A stretch of 15,229 bases of DNA from positions 1 to 15,229 of the forward strand of contig JALTEO010000425.1 of NCBI GenBank assembly GCA_027073875.1, read 5' to 3'. The notes beneath the pieces were generated by a model. It was not told the DNA's origin, ran no database searches, and saw only the letters and a list, made by a program, of their open reading frames with translations. The position numbers and the translations under genes were made by a program. This stretch comes from Bacteroidales bacterium (GTDB lineage: Bacteria > Bacteroidota > Bacteroidia > Bacteroidales > JALTDM01). Positions 1-6,409 of the stretch are shown in pieces; the stretch's first letter is position 1, and the number at the start of each line of letters is the position of its first letter.

Positions 1-197
1 TCTCTGTCTGTGAAGACCGTGATGTAAAAGGACTCTACAAAAAAGCAAGAAACAACGAAATTAAAGATTTTACAGGCATCCATCAACCCTTTGAGCCATC
101 ACCGGAACCATTCCTTGAAATCAGGACAGATAAACTATCCGTTGATGAATCGGTTGACCTGATTCTGAAAAACATTTTACCGTTAATTCGTCCATAA
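1..197 (+). CDS. cysC: Adenylyl-sulfate kinase (APS kinase), C-terminal part
   Basis: This is the 3' end of an open frame entering from the left edge (first full codon at 3, stop TAA 195-197, 64 residues visible). It reads SVCEDRDVKGLYKKARNNEI then KDFTGIHQPFEPS. The CE-RD-KGLYKKAR-xEI-FTGI block is the conserved C-terminal part of APS kinase, which phosphorylates adenylyl sulfate at the 3' position to give PAPS. The P-loop half lies outside the window. cysD follows 51 bases downstream on the same strand, so the gene belongs to a sulfate-activation cluster. However, a good promoter lies between the two genes, so cysD-cysN need not depend on cysC transcription. Identification is firm despite the truncation, which is only due to the window edge. 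Confidence 0.9.
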   Translation, partial: SVCEDRDVKGLYKKARNNEIKDFTGIHQPFEPSPEPFLEIRTDKLSVDESVDLILKNILPLIRP

Positions 198-198
198 A

Positions 199-230
199 TT
201 TGGCACATTACACGATAACCCCTATTTTTG
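199..230 (+). promoter_or_regulatory. Bacteroidota-type promoter of cysD-cysN
   Basis: TTTG at 199-202, a 20-base spacer, then TATTTTTG at 223-230 match the Bacteroidota primary sigma consensus (TTTG - about 19-21 - TAnnTTTG) essentially perfectly. Transcription would start just downstream, leaving a very short leader before the cysD ATG at 249. The TTTG begins two bases after the cysC stop, so cysDN can be transcribed independently. Sequence match only; there is no experimental support. Confidence 0.75.
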
Positions 231-248
231 CAAAAAATTTATTGATAT

Positions 249-1154
249 ATGAAGCAATATTCGTTGAACCATTTACGGGAACTTGAAAGTGAATCCATTT
301 ATGTAATTCGTGAAGTAACAGCACAATTTGAAAATCCCGTAATGCTTTTTTCCGGCGGGAAAGACTCTATTGTCATGTTTCATTTAGCCCGAAAAGCTTT
401 TTGGCCTGCCAAAGTACCTTTTCCGTTGATGCATATTGATACCGGACATAATTTCCCAGAAACACTGGAATTCCGTGATAATCTAATGAAAGAAACCGGC
501 ACCAAGTTAGTTGTCCGTTATGTGGCAGATTCCATAAAACAAGGACGGGCACAAGAAGAAACAGGATTTAACGCCAGCAGAAATAAAGCACAGACAGTAA
601 CCCTGTTAGATGCCATTGAAGAATTAAAATTTGACTGTGCCATGGGTGGTGGCAGACGCGATGAAGAAAAAGCCCGTGCTAAAGAACGATTTTTTTCGCA
701 TCGTGATGAATTCGGACAATGGGACCCGAAAAATCAACGACCTGAATTGTGGAATATCTTTAACGGCAGAAAAAATATGGGCGAACATTTTCGTGTCTTC
801 CCTATCAGCAATTGGACAGAAATGGATGTCTGGCAATATATCCTGATGGAAGATATTAAGATTCCAAGTCTTTATTTTGCTCATGATCGCGAAGTATTTA
901 ACCGTGATGGTGTTTATTTAGCAAAATCGGAATATATTCCGATGAAAGATACCGAGAAATCCGAGATTAAACGAATCCGTTTCCGCACAATCGGAGATAT
1001 AACTTGTACGGGAGCCGTTGTTTCCGACGCATCAACATTAGAAGACATTATCCAAGAAGTTGCCTCAACACATGTTACCGAACGCGGTGGTCGTGCTGAC
1101 GATAAACGCTCCGAAGCCGCCATGGAAGATCGCAAAAAAGAAGGATATTTCTAA
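249..1154 (+). CDS. cysD: Sulfate adenylyltransferase subunit 2 (ATP sulfurylase small subunit)
   Basis: CysD is the catalytic subunit of the CysDN ATP sulfurylase. It forms adenylyl sulfate and pyrophosphate from ATP and sulfate in the cytoplasm, driven by GTP hydrolysis in CysN. The 301 residues match the usual CysD length. The PP-loop SGGKDS is at 35-40 and HIDTGHNFPE is at about 62-71. The family's GGGRRDEEKARAKER stretch begins near 133, and the C-terminal tail has TERGGRADDKRSEAAMEDRK followed by KEGYF. The ATG at 249 gives the standard CysD N-terminus and sits just behind a strong promoter. cysN follows after 44 bases, consistent with co-transcription. No missing key residue is seen. 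Confidence 0.97.
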   Translation: MKQYSLNHLRELESESIYVIREVTAQFENPVMLFSGGKDSIVMFHLARKAFWPAKVPFPLMHIDTGHNFPETLEFRDNLMKETGTKLVVRYVADSIKQGRAQEETGFNASRNKAQTVTLLDAIEELKFDCAMGGGRRDEEKARAKERFFSHRDEFGQWDPKNQRPELWNIFNGRKNMGEHFRVFPISNWTEMDVWQYILMEDIKIPSLYFAHDREVFNRDGVYLAKSEYIPMKDTEKSEIKRIRFRTIGDITCTGAVVSDASTLEDIIQEVASTHVTERGGRADDKRSEAAMEDRKKEGYF

Positions 1155-1198
1155 TAATGATGATTTATTAATAAGAAACTGAAAAGAAAACAGATAGA

Positions 1199-2482
1199 AT
1201 GGAAGAAAAAATAAAAGAATCACAGAAAGGTTATTTAGATATGGAACTCCTGCGTTTTACTACGGCAGGAAGTGTAGATGACGGAAAAAGCACGCTCATC
1301 GGACGACTTTTATACGACAGCAAAGCCATTTTTGACGATCAAATGGAAGCTGTAACACGAGCTAGCGAAAAAACAGGCGACGGCACTGTAAATCTTGCCC
1401 TGCTTACCGACGGTCTGCGTGCCGAACGCGAACAAGGCATTACCATTGATGTAGCTTACCGTTATTTTGCCACGCCCAAACGAAAATTCATTATTGCCGA
1501 CACACCGGGACACATTCAATATACACGCAACATGGTAACAGGTGCTTCTACGGCAAACCTTGCGATCATCCTGATTGATGCCCGTCATGGCGTATTGGAA
1601 CAAACTATCAGACATGCTTATATTGCATCTCTTTTACAGATTCCACATGTCATTATTTGTGTCAACAAGATGGACTTAGTTGATTATTCGGAAAAAGTTT
1701 TTGAAGACATAAAAACCTCTTTTTTGTCCGTTGCATCAAAAATTGATGTCCAAGATATCCGTTTTGTCCCCATCAGTGCCTTAAAAGGTGATAATGTTGT
1801 GGAACGCTCTACCAATATGGACTGGTATGATGGTCCTACCCTGCTATACCTTTTAGAAAATATCCATATCGGCAGCGATTACAATCATATTGATTTTCGT
1901 TTTCCCGTACAATATGTCATAAAACCACAAACTGACAAATATCGGGATTTCAGAGGATATGCAGGTCGAATTGCCAGCGGCATACTTCGCGTTGGCGATG
2001 CCGTAAAAATTTTGCCGTCTGGTTTTACATCAAAAGTAAAATCCATCGTACTTTTCGGCAAAGAACTGGAATATGCCTATGCCCCGCAATCGGTTACCAT
2101 TACACTGGAAGATGAAATTGACATCAGTCGTGGAGATATGATTGTCCGCGAAAACAATGTACCGCAAACTTCACAAGATATCAACCTGATGATTTGCTGG
2201 TTAAATGAAAAACCAATGCAAATAGGTGGTAAATACGCCATTAAACACACTACAAGCGATGCCCGTTGTTTAGTAAAAGACCTTCAGTATAAGGTAGATA
2301 TCAACTCAATGGAACGCATTAAAGATGATAAGTCATTTGGTTTAAACGAGATTGGGAAAATTCAAATCAGAACCACCAAGCCGTTGTTTTTTGATTCTTA
2401 CCGCCGGAATCGTATTTCGGGAAGCATCATTCTAATTGATGAAGCAACAAATGTTACGGTAGGTGCAGGAATGATTGTGTAA
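1199..2482 (+). CDS. cysN: Sulfate adenylyltransferase subunit 1 (GTPase subunit)
   Basis: CysN is the EF-Tu-like GTPase that couples GTP hydrolysis to adenylyl sulfate formation by CysD. The GTPase motifs are intact: GSVDDGKS (24-31, P-loop), the GITID switch I region (about 80-84), DTPGH (101-105), NKMD (156-159), and an ISAL segment after it. Beta-barrel domains follow, and the family ending FDSYRRNRISGSIILIDEAT is close to the C-terminus. At 427 residues it is shorter than the E. coli protein (475) but runs to the normal end. It is not fused to an APS kinase domain, in keeping with the separate cysC at the left edge. It is the last gene of the cluster and is followed by a palindromic repeat that could end transcription. 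Confidence 0.96.
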   Translation: MEEKIKESQKGYLDMELLRFTTAGSVDDGKSTLIGRLLYDSKAIFDDQMEAVTRASEKTGDGTVNLALLTDGLRAEREQGITIDVAYRYFATPKRKFIIADTPGHIQYTRNMVTGASTANLAIILIDARHGVLEQTIRHAYIASLLQIPHVIICVNKMDLVDYSEKVFEDIKTSFLSVASKIDVQDIRFVPISALKGDNVVERSTNMDWYDGPTLLYLLENIHIGSDYNHIDFRFPVQYVIKPQTDKYRDFRGYAGRIASGILRVGDAVKILPSGFTSKVKSIVLFGKELEYAYAPQSVTITLEDEIDISRGDMIVRENNVPQTSQDINLMICWLNEKPMQIGGKYAIKHTTSDARCLVKDLQYKVDINSMERIKDDKSFGLNEIGKIQIRTTKPLFFDSYRRNRISGSIILIDEATNVTVGAGMIV

Positions 2483-2510
2483 TTATTCCTACACAAAAAC
2501 TTCTGATTTT

Positions 2511-2606
2511 GTCATTCTAGATTTATTCCAGAATCTATAATCTACACATCATCAATAGATTCCGAACTCCCGAAAACATTTCGAGGACAGGCAAGTTCGG
2601 AATGAC
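2511..2606. repeat. Nested palindromic intergenic repeat between convergent genes
   Basis: The spacer between the convergent cysN and rlmB holds three nested inverted pairs. These are GTCATTC (2511-2517) with GAATGAC (2600-2606), GAATCTAT (2531-2538) with ATAGATTC (2555-2562), and TTCCGAACT (2560-2568) with AGTTCGGAA (2594-2602). The last hairpin has a further internal pair, CGAAA (2571-2575) with TTTCG (2579-2583). The arms cannot all pair at once, so alternative folds are possible. The GTCATTC / TTCGGAATGAC wording resembles dispersed palindromic elements seen between genes in many Bacteroidota genomes. Its position suggests it may act as a bidirectional transcription end, but there is no clear U-tract. 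Confidence 0.65.
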
Positions 2607-2639
2607 GGCTTTTTGGAGTTTTGCAAAGGTTTCGGCTCA

Positions 2640-3383
2640 TCAATGAAGTCGTCTTGCCTCATAAAGTACTACTGCCGTAGCAACCGACACATTCAATGAA
2701 TCTACACCTTTAGCAATAGGAATACGAACAATTTCATCTACCGCTTGCAATAAAGCCGGTGAAACGCCGGTGTCTTCAGCCCCCATAATAATTGCTGTAG
2801 GTCTGTCAAAGTCAATGGAAGTCAATGATTGTTTTGCTTTTTCTGTGGCAGCAACAACCTGTAAACCGCTATCCTGCAAAAATTTTACAGTTCCTTTTAA
2901 ATTTCTTTCCTTACAAATTTTTACTTTAAAAATAGCCCCTGCTGAAGTCTTAATGGTATCTGCCGTAACAGGTGCTCCACCAATTTCTGCAATCACAATG
3001 GCATCAACATCAAAAGCAGCAGCCGAACGGATAATTGCTCCAAAATTTCTCATATCCGTAATGCCATCCAGCACAAGAATCAACGGCGTTCTCCCCGATT
3101 CATAAAGTATCGGAATAATTTGGTCTGTTTTGTAAAATGTAACAGGCGACATTAACCCAATAATTCCCTGATGATTTTTTCGAGTCAGCGAATTTAATTT
3201 TTGTGCAGGAACCCGTTGAACAGGAATATGCAGTTGCCGGCAAGTTGCTGCTATTTTATCTAATGCTTCCGATTTTAATTCCTTATTAATTAAAACTTTA
3301 TTGAACGACTTTCGTTCTTCGAGTGCTTCTTCAACCGGATGGATGCCCCATATCAGCGAATTGAAATTTTCGTATTTTGGCAT
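2640..3383 (-). CDS. rlmB: SpoU/TrmH-family 23S rRNA (guanosine-2'-O-)-methyltransferase, RlmB-like
   Basis: This is an S-adenosylmethionine-dependent 2'-O-ribose methyltransferase with a SPOUT trefoil-knot fold. From the ATG at 3383 it is 247 residues. An N-terminal substrate-binding domain begins IWGIHPVEEAL and contains NHQGI. The three SpoU motifs follow: DGITDMRNFGAIIRSA (about 106-121, conserved Asn and Arg), IIMGAEDTGVSP (from about 199), and IPIAKGVDSLNVSVATAVVL (about 222-241). RlmB methylates G2251 of 23S rRNA in E. coli; TrmH-like proteins act on tRNA, and the fused N-terminal domain favours RlmB. The frame can be extended five codons to a TTG at 3398, but the ATG gives a more usual start. 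It converges on cysN and diverges from the surE operon. Confidence 0.88.
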   Translation of the reverse strand: MPKYENFNSLIWGIHPVEEALEERKSFNKVLINKELKSEALDKIAATCRQLHIPVQRVPAQKLNSLTRKNHQGIIGLMSPVTFYKTDQIIPILYESGRTPLILVLDGITDMRNFGAIIRSAAAFDVDAIVIAEIGGAPVTADTIKTSAGAIFKVKICKERNLKGTVKFLQDSGLQVVAATEKAKQSLTSIDFDRPTAIIMGAEDTGVSPALLQAVDEIVRIPIAKGVDSLNVSVATAVVLYEARRLH

Positions 3384-3411
3384 AAAAATAATTGACAATT
3401 AAGAATTTCTG

Positions 3412-3419
3412 CAAATATA
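3412..3419 (-). promoter_or_regulatory. Probable -7 box of the rlmB promoter
   Basis: On the - strand the sequence reads TATATTTG, an exact TAnnTTTG match, about 30 bases ahead of the rlmB ATG. A matching -33 TTTG at the right distance is not evident, so only the -7 half is supported. Confidence 0.45.
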
Positions 3420-3467
3420 ACAGTATTTCCGTGAATAAATCATTTTGACAAAAGTATCCCTAATCCG

Positions 3468-3537
3468 GAAAATTCATAGAATTTTCTACGATTAAGTAAT
3501 ACCAACAAATTTGGTGGTTTTGTAAAACCCCAAATTT
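3468..3537. other. Two tandem hairpins in the divergent rlmB/DUF59 spacer
   Basis: The 368-base spacer 3384-3751 holds no convincing gene. It does contain GAAAATTC (3468-3475) and GAATTTTC (3479-3486), a perfect 8-base stem with a 3-base loop. Further on, AAATTTGG (3507-3514) pairs with CCAAATTT (3530-3537), and GGTTTT (3516-3521) pairs with AAAACC (3524-3529). That makes a 14-base-pair stem interrupted only by a bulged T at 3515, with a tiny loop. Neither hairpin has a U-tract on either strand, so simple intrinsic terminators are unlikely. They could be operator sites, a dispersed repeat, or RNA structure in a leader; the role is unknown. Confidence 0.6.
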
Positions 3538-3600
3538 GGGTATTTCTAAATCGGGATTTCCTGCTTTACTATCCCTTTATCCATCGCACATTCATACGAT

Positions 3601-3608
3601 TATCTTTG
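3601..3608 (+). promoter_or_regulatory. Candidate distal -7 box of the DUF59-surE operon
   Basis: TATCTTTG followed by C is an exact TAnnTTTG match. Transcription from here would give a leader of roughly 140 bases before the ATG at 3752, containing only a five-codon reading frame (ATG at 3616). The -33 region is weak (TTTA around 3576-3579). Confidence 0.45.
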
Positions 3609-3702
3609 CTTTTGCATGAATAAAACGGGTTAATAATATACTAAAACCCTACATTCACAATAATTTATTTTCAAAAAAGAACAGAATACTGAATAGTTAC
3701 AC

Positions 3703-3729
3703 TTAGTTAAAAAAGAAAAATTATTTTTG
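3703..3729 (+). promoter_or_regulatory. Candidate proximal promoter of the DUF59-surE operon
   Basis: TATTTTTG at 3722-3729 is an exact -7 match. An imperfect -33 (TTAG, 3703-3706) lies at an acceptable distance. It is placed 22 bases before the ATG at 3752, similar to the geometry ahead of cysD. Confidence 0.55.
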
Positions 3730-3751
3730 CACCACAAAATTTTATTCATAT

Positions 3752-4048
3752 ATGGAAAAATTAACACAAGAAAAGGCATGGAAAACACTTGAAAAGGTAC
3801 AACATCCTGCCATCAATTTCTCATTAGCCGAACTGGGAATACTTAAAGACATTGACATTTCCGGTGAAATGATAACTATTACTTTAGCATTGCCATTCCC
3901 TGAAATCCCTATTATTGACACATTGGTAAATTCATTAGTTGAACCACTTAGTGAATACAATATGGAAATCGGCGTTGAAACAGTATTAATGACAGAACAA
4001 GAAAAGCAAAAATTCTTTGATTTGGAACATCAAGGGTGGAAAGGATAA
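3752..4048 (+). CDS. Stand-alone DUF59/MIP18-family protein (Fe-S cluster assembly-like domain)
   Basis: The protein is 98 residues and almost entirely one domain. It reads HPAINFSLAELGILKDIDIS at about 18-37, a beta-rich centre containing LALPFPEIPIID (45-56), and a tail LEHQGWKG. The HPA-x-LxELGxxKDI pattern and the following strand are typical of DUF59 (MIP18/PaaD/SufT-like) and of the N-terminal domain of Mrp/ApbC proteins in Bacteroidota. Such domains assist iron-sulfur cluster assembly or delivery. In classical members a Cys-Pro lies where this protein has Glu-Ile-Pro, so a cysteine-based role looks lost, although I recall Bacteroidota members sharing this variant. No ATPase domain follows. 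surE starts three bases after the stop, so the two genes are probably translated from one message. The exact function is unknown. Confidence 0.75.
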   Translation: MEKLTQEKAWKTLEKVQHPAINFSLAELGILKDIDISGEMITITLALPFPEIPIIDTLVNSLVEPLSEYNMEIGVETVLMTEQEKQKFFDLEHQGWKG

Positions 4049-4051
4049 ACC

Positions 4052-4816
4052 ATGTCAAAACCACTTATTTTTATTGCTAACGACGATGGTGTTAATGCTA
4101 AAGGACTGCATGAGTTAATTAATTTGATGCGTCCTTACGGCGATTTATTTGTAAGTGTTCCCGATGTAGGAAAATCCGGCATGTCGCAGTCACTTACACT
4201 ATTTGAACCACTGACTATCAAAAAGGTAAAGGAAGCACCCGGATTAGCTATTTATTCCTGCAACGGCACGCCTGTTGATGCTGTAAAATTAGCTTTCGAT
4301 CAATTTATTCCACGAAAGCCCGATTATTTTGTATCCGGTATTAATCACGGCTCAAATGCCTCAATCAGTGCTTTTTATTCAGGTACTGTAGGGACTGTTA
4401 TCGAAGCATATTTTCACAATATTCCTTCGGCTGCATTTTCGCTCTTAAGTCACAGTCCCGATGCAGATTTCAGCATTGCACGGAAATATATTCCTGAAAT
4501 ATTTGAAATGATAATAAATTCGGACAACAAACAGGAGCTATGTCTGAATGTCAACTTCCCTGATATTCCGCCGGAAAAAAGTGCAGGCATTAAATTCTGC
4601 CGGCAAACAAAAGGATTCTGGAAAGAAGATTTTCAAAAAGGTAAAGATAAAAACCAAAATCCTGTTTTTTATATGCAGGGATATTTCAGTAATGAAGAAC
4701 CTGAAGCAACCGATACCGATGAATGGGCATTAACACATAATTTTGTATCTATTGTTCCGCTTTCAAAAGATTTAACTAATTATACTGTTCTTAATAAAAT
4801 AGCAAAAGACATTTAA
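4052..4816 (+). CDS. surE: 5'/3'-nucleotidase SurE
   Basis: SurE is a metal-dependent phosphatase that removes phosphate from nucleoside 5'- and 3'-monophosphates and is associated with stationary-phase survival. The protein is 254 residues. The N-terminal FIANDDGVNAKGL carries the metal-binding Asp pair (D11, D12). VPDVGKSGMSQSLT supplies the conserved Ser (S42), and VSGINHGSNA supplies the metal-binding Asn (N98). NGTPVDAVKLA (about 71-81) and FYSGTVGTVIEA (108-119) are further family signatures. A C-terminal variable segment ends in LTNYTVLNKIAKDI. It lies between the DUF59 gene (3-base gap) and a small membrane protein gene (3-base gap), so it is clearly part of an operon. All active-site residues appear intact. 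Confidence 0.95.
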   Translation: MSKPLIFIANDDGVNAKGLHELINLMRPYGDLFVSVPDVGKSGMSQSLTLFEPLTIKKVKEAPGLAIYSCNGTPVDAVKLAFDQFIPRKPDYFVSGINHGSNASISAFYSGTVGTVIEAYFHNIPSAAFSLLSHSPDADFSIARKYIPEIFEMIINSDNKQELCLNVNFPDIPPEKSAGIKFCRQTKGFWKEDFQKGKDKNQNPVFYMQGYFSNEEPEATDTDEWALTHNFVSIVPLSKDLTNYTVLNKIAKDI

Positions 4817-4819
4817 CAA

Positions 4820-5152
4820 ATGGAAACACAAATACCTAAACAACAGCGACCGGCAAAACCAAAATCTACCATCAATTCTTTTTGGTTCGGGTTAGCAGCA
4901 GGATTAATAGCTCCACTAATTACACTAACTATTACTTACTATCATGCATATTCCTATATGAGTATTAAGGATTTTTATTCTCATTTTGTTTATTTAAAAT
5001 TATTTTCTGCTTTTATAAGTCTATGTGCCCTTCCCGATATGTTGGTATTTTTTATTTTCATTTGGGGAAATCGTTTAATCGGTGCCAAAGGTACCTTAAC
5101 TGCCATCTTTATTATTACTATGATTGTCGTTATTTTCAAATTTTTTATTTAA
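4820..5152 (+). CDS. Small multi-pass membrane protein of unknown function
   Basis: The protein is 110 residues. A basic, Pro/Gln/Lys-rich N-terminal tail (residues 1-18) is followed by hydrophobic segments at about 20-42, 56-83 and 89-110. That gives three membrane spans, or four if the long middle stretch is split. I recognise no catalytic motif. The gene starts three bases after the surE stop and precedes lpxB, a position in which small hypothetical membrane proteins are commonly found in Bacteroidota. Reading through the frame with sensible hydrophobic periodicity and tight operon spacing support it as a real gene. No function can be assigned. Confidence 0.75.
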   Translation: METQIPKQQRPAKPKSTINSFWFGLAAGLIAPLITLTITYYHAYSYMSIKDFYSHFVYLKLFSAFISLCALPDMLVFFIFIWGNRLIGAKGTLTAIFIITMIVVIFKFFI

Positions 5153-5203
5153 GAAAGTGAAGCATTTATGATTGATTTTAAACACAGAAGGAAATGATTG
5201 TTT

Positions 5204-5256
5204 CAATTACGAATTATCAATTACGAATGGATAATGTGGTAATTGAACAATTGAAC
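5204..5256. repeat. Short direct and inverted repeats ahead of lpxB
   Basis: The 156-base spacer between the small membrane protein and lpxB contains CAATTACGAAT twice (5204-5214 and 5218-5228). It also has CAATTAC (5218-5224) facing GTAATTG (5239-5245), and a tandem 8-mer AATTGAAC at 5241-5248 and 5249-5256. Such AATTACGAAT strings are common intergenic filler in AT-rich Bacteroidota. No strong promoter is visible; TAACTTTA near 5275 is a one-mismatch -7 box. Confidence 0.5.
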
Positions 5257-5308
5257 ATATAAATTATGAACTTTTAACTTTACAAACTTTTGAACTAAAA
5301 ATAAACAG

Positions 5309-6409
5309 ATGAAATACTATATCATAGCAGGCGAAGCATCGGGCGATTTACACGGCTCACGGCTCATCGAAGCACTCAACCGCTATGATTCTAATGCAAC
5401 AATTCGTTGTTGGGGTGGCGATTTGATGAAAAAACAGCCAAATGTCTCACTTGCAAAACATATCAGAGACTTGGCTTTTATGGGATTTGTAGAAATATTG
5501 AGCCACCTGAAAACCATTAAACAAAATTTTAAATTCTGCAAACAGGATATTCTTAATTTTCAACCTGATGTCGTTATCTTTATTGATTATCCGGGATTTA
5601 ATCTGCGGATGGCAAAGTGGGTAAAAGAAAACGGTTTTAAATCGTTTTATTATATCTCACCACAACTATGGGCGTGGAAAAAAGGTCGCATCGAAATTAT
5701 ACGGAAATATATTGACAAACTCTTTGTTATTCTGCCATTTGAGAAACAATTTTACAAGAAAAACGGTATTGATGTCATTTTTGAAGGACATCCGCTAAAA
5801 GACATTGTAGATGAGGTATTGGCAAAAAAAGATAATACGGAATTATCATTTGATAAGCCCATCATTGCACTATTACCGGGTAGCCGCAAGCAGGAAATTC
5901 AACGAAAACTACCCGTGATGTTACAAGCAATTAATGAATTTCCGGATTATCAGTTCATTATTGCTGCCGCACCTTCTATCACTAAAAAATTTTATCAACA
6001 ATTTATTGACAGCGACAATATTACAATTCTATATAATCAAACTTACAATATTCTAAAACAAGCCCAAGCAGCTTTGGTAACTTCAGGGACTGCAACTTTG
6101 GAAACTGCTCTTTTTGGTGTTCCCGAAATTGTATGCTATAAATCAGGAACTATCTCCTACCAAATTGCCAAACAGTTGATTAAGGTAAAATATATTTCAC
6201 TGGTAAATCTTATTATGGATAAACCTGTTGTCAAAGAATTGATACAAAACGACTGCCGTAAAAAAATAATAATCGAAGAGTTGCAAAAATTACTTAACGA
6301 CCAAAACTACCGCAACCAAATCATTGCAGACTACAAATCATTACGGATAAAGTTGGGTGAATCCGGTATGGTTGATCGCATTGGTAAACAAATGGTATCT
6401 TTAATCTGA
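5309..6409 (+). CDS. lpxB: Lipid-A-disaccharide synthase
   Basis: LpxB is the GT19 glycosyltransferase that joins UDP-2,3-diacylglucosamine to lipid X, giving the disaccharide backbone of lipid A at the inner membrane surface. The 366-residue protein shows GEASGDLHGSRLI (8-20), GFVEILSHL (59-67) and FIDYPGFNLR (91-100). It also shows YYISPQLWAWKKGR (114-127) with the conserved SPQxWAW, FEGHPL (158-163), LPGSRKQEI (189-197), and SGTATLETALFGVPEIVCYK (259-278) in the donor-binding half. Length is close to the usual 370-385. The TGA stop at 6407-6409 shares its last base with the ATG of the next gene (TGATG), which points to translational coupling. Confidence 0.96.
   Translation: MKYYIIAGEASGDLHGSRLIEALNRYDSNATIRCWGGDLMKKQPNVSLAKHIRDLAFMGFVEILSHLKTIKQNFKFCKQDILNFQPDVVIFIDYPGFNLRMAKWVKENGFKSFYYISPQLWAWKKGRIEIIRKYIDKLFVILPFEKQFYKKNGIDVIFEGHPLKDIVDEVLAKKDNTELSFDKPIIALLPGSRKQEIQRKLPVMLQAINEFPDYQFIIAAAPSITKKFYQQFIDSDNITILYNQTYNILKQAQAALVTSGTATLETALFGVPEIVCYKSGTISYQIAKQLIKVKYISLVNLIMDKPVVKELIQNDCRKKIIIEELQKLLNDQNYRNQIIADYKSLRIKLGESGMVDRIGKQMVSLI

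Noticed and set aside
624..1135. Overlapping open frames on both strands within cysD (624-884 and 914-1135 on -, 631-846 on +)
   Set aside because: cysD is unambiguous over the whole stretch; the other frames show no family motif and are chance open frames.
1310..1615. 101-codon open frame on the - strand inside cysN
   Set aside because: It lies over the conserved GTPase motifs of cysN and encodes nothing recognisable.
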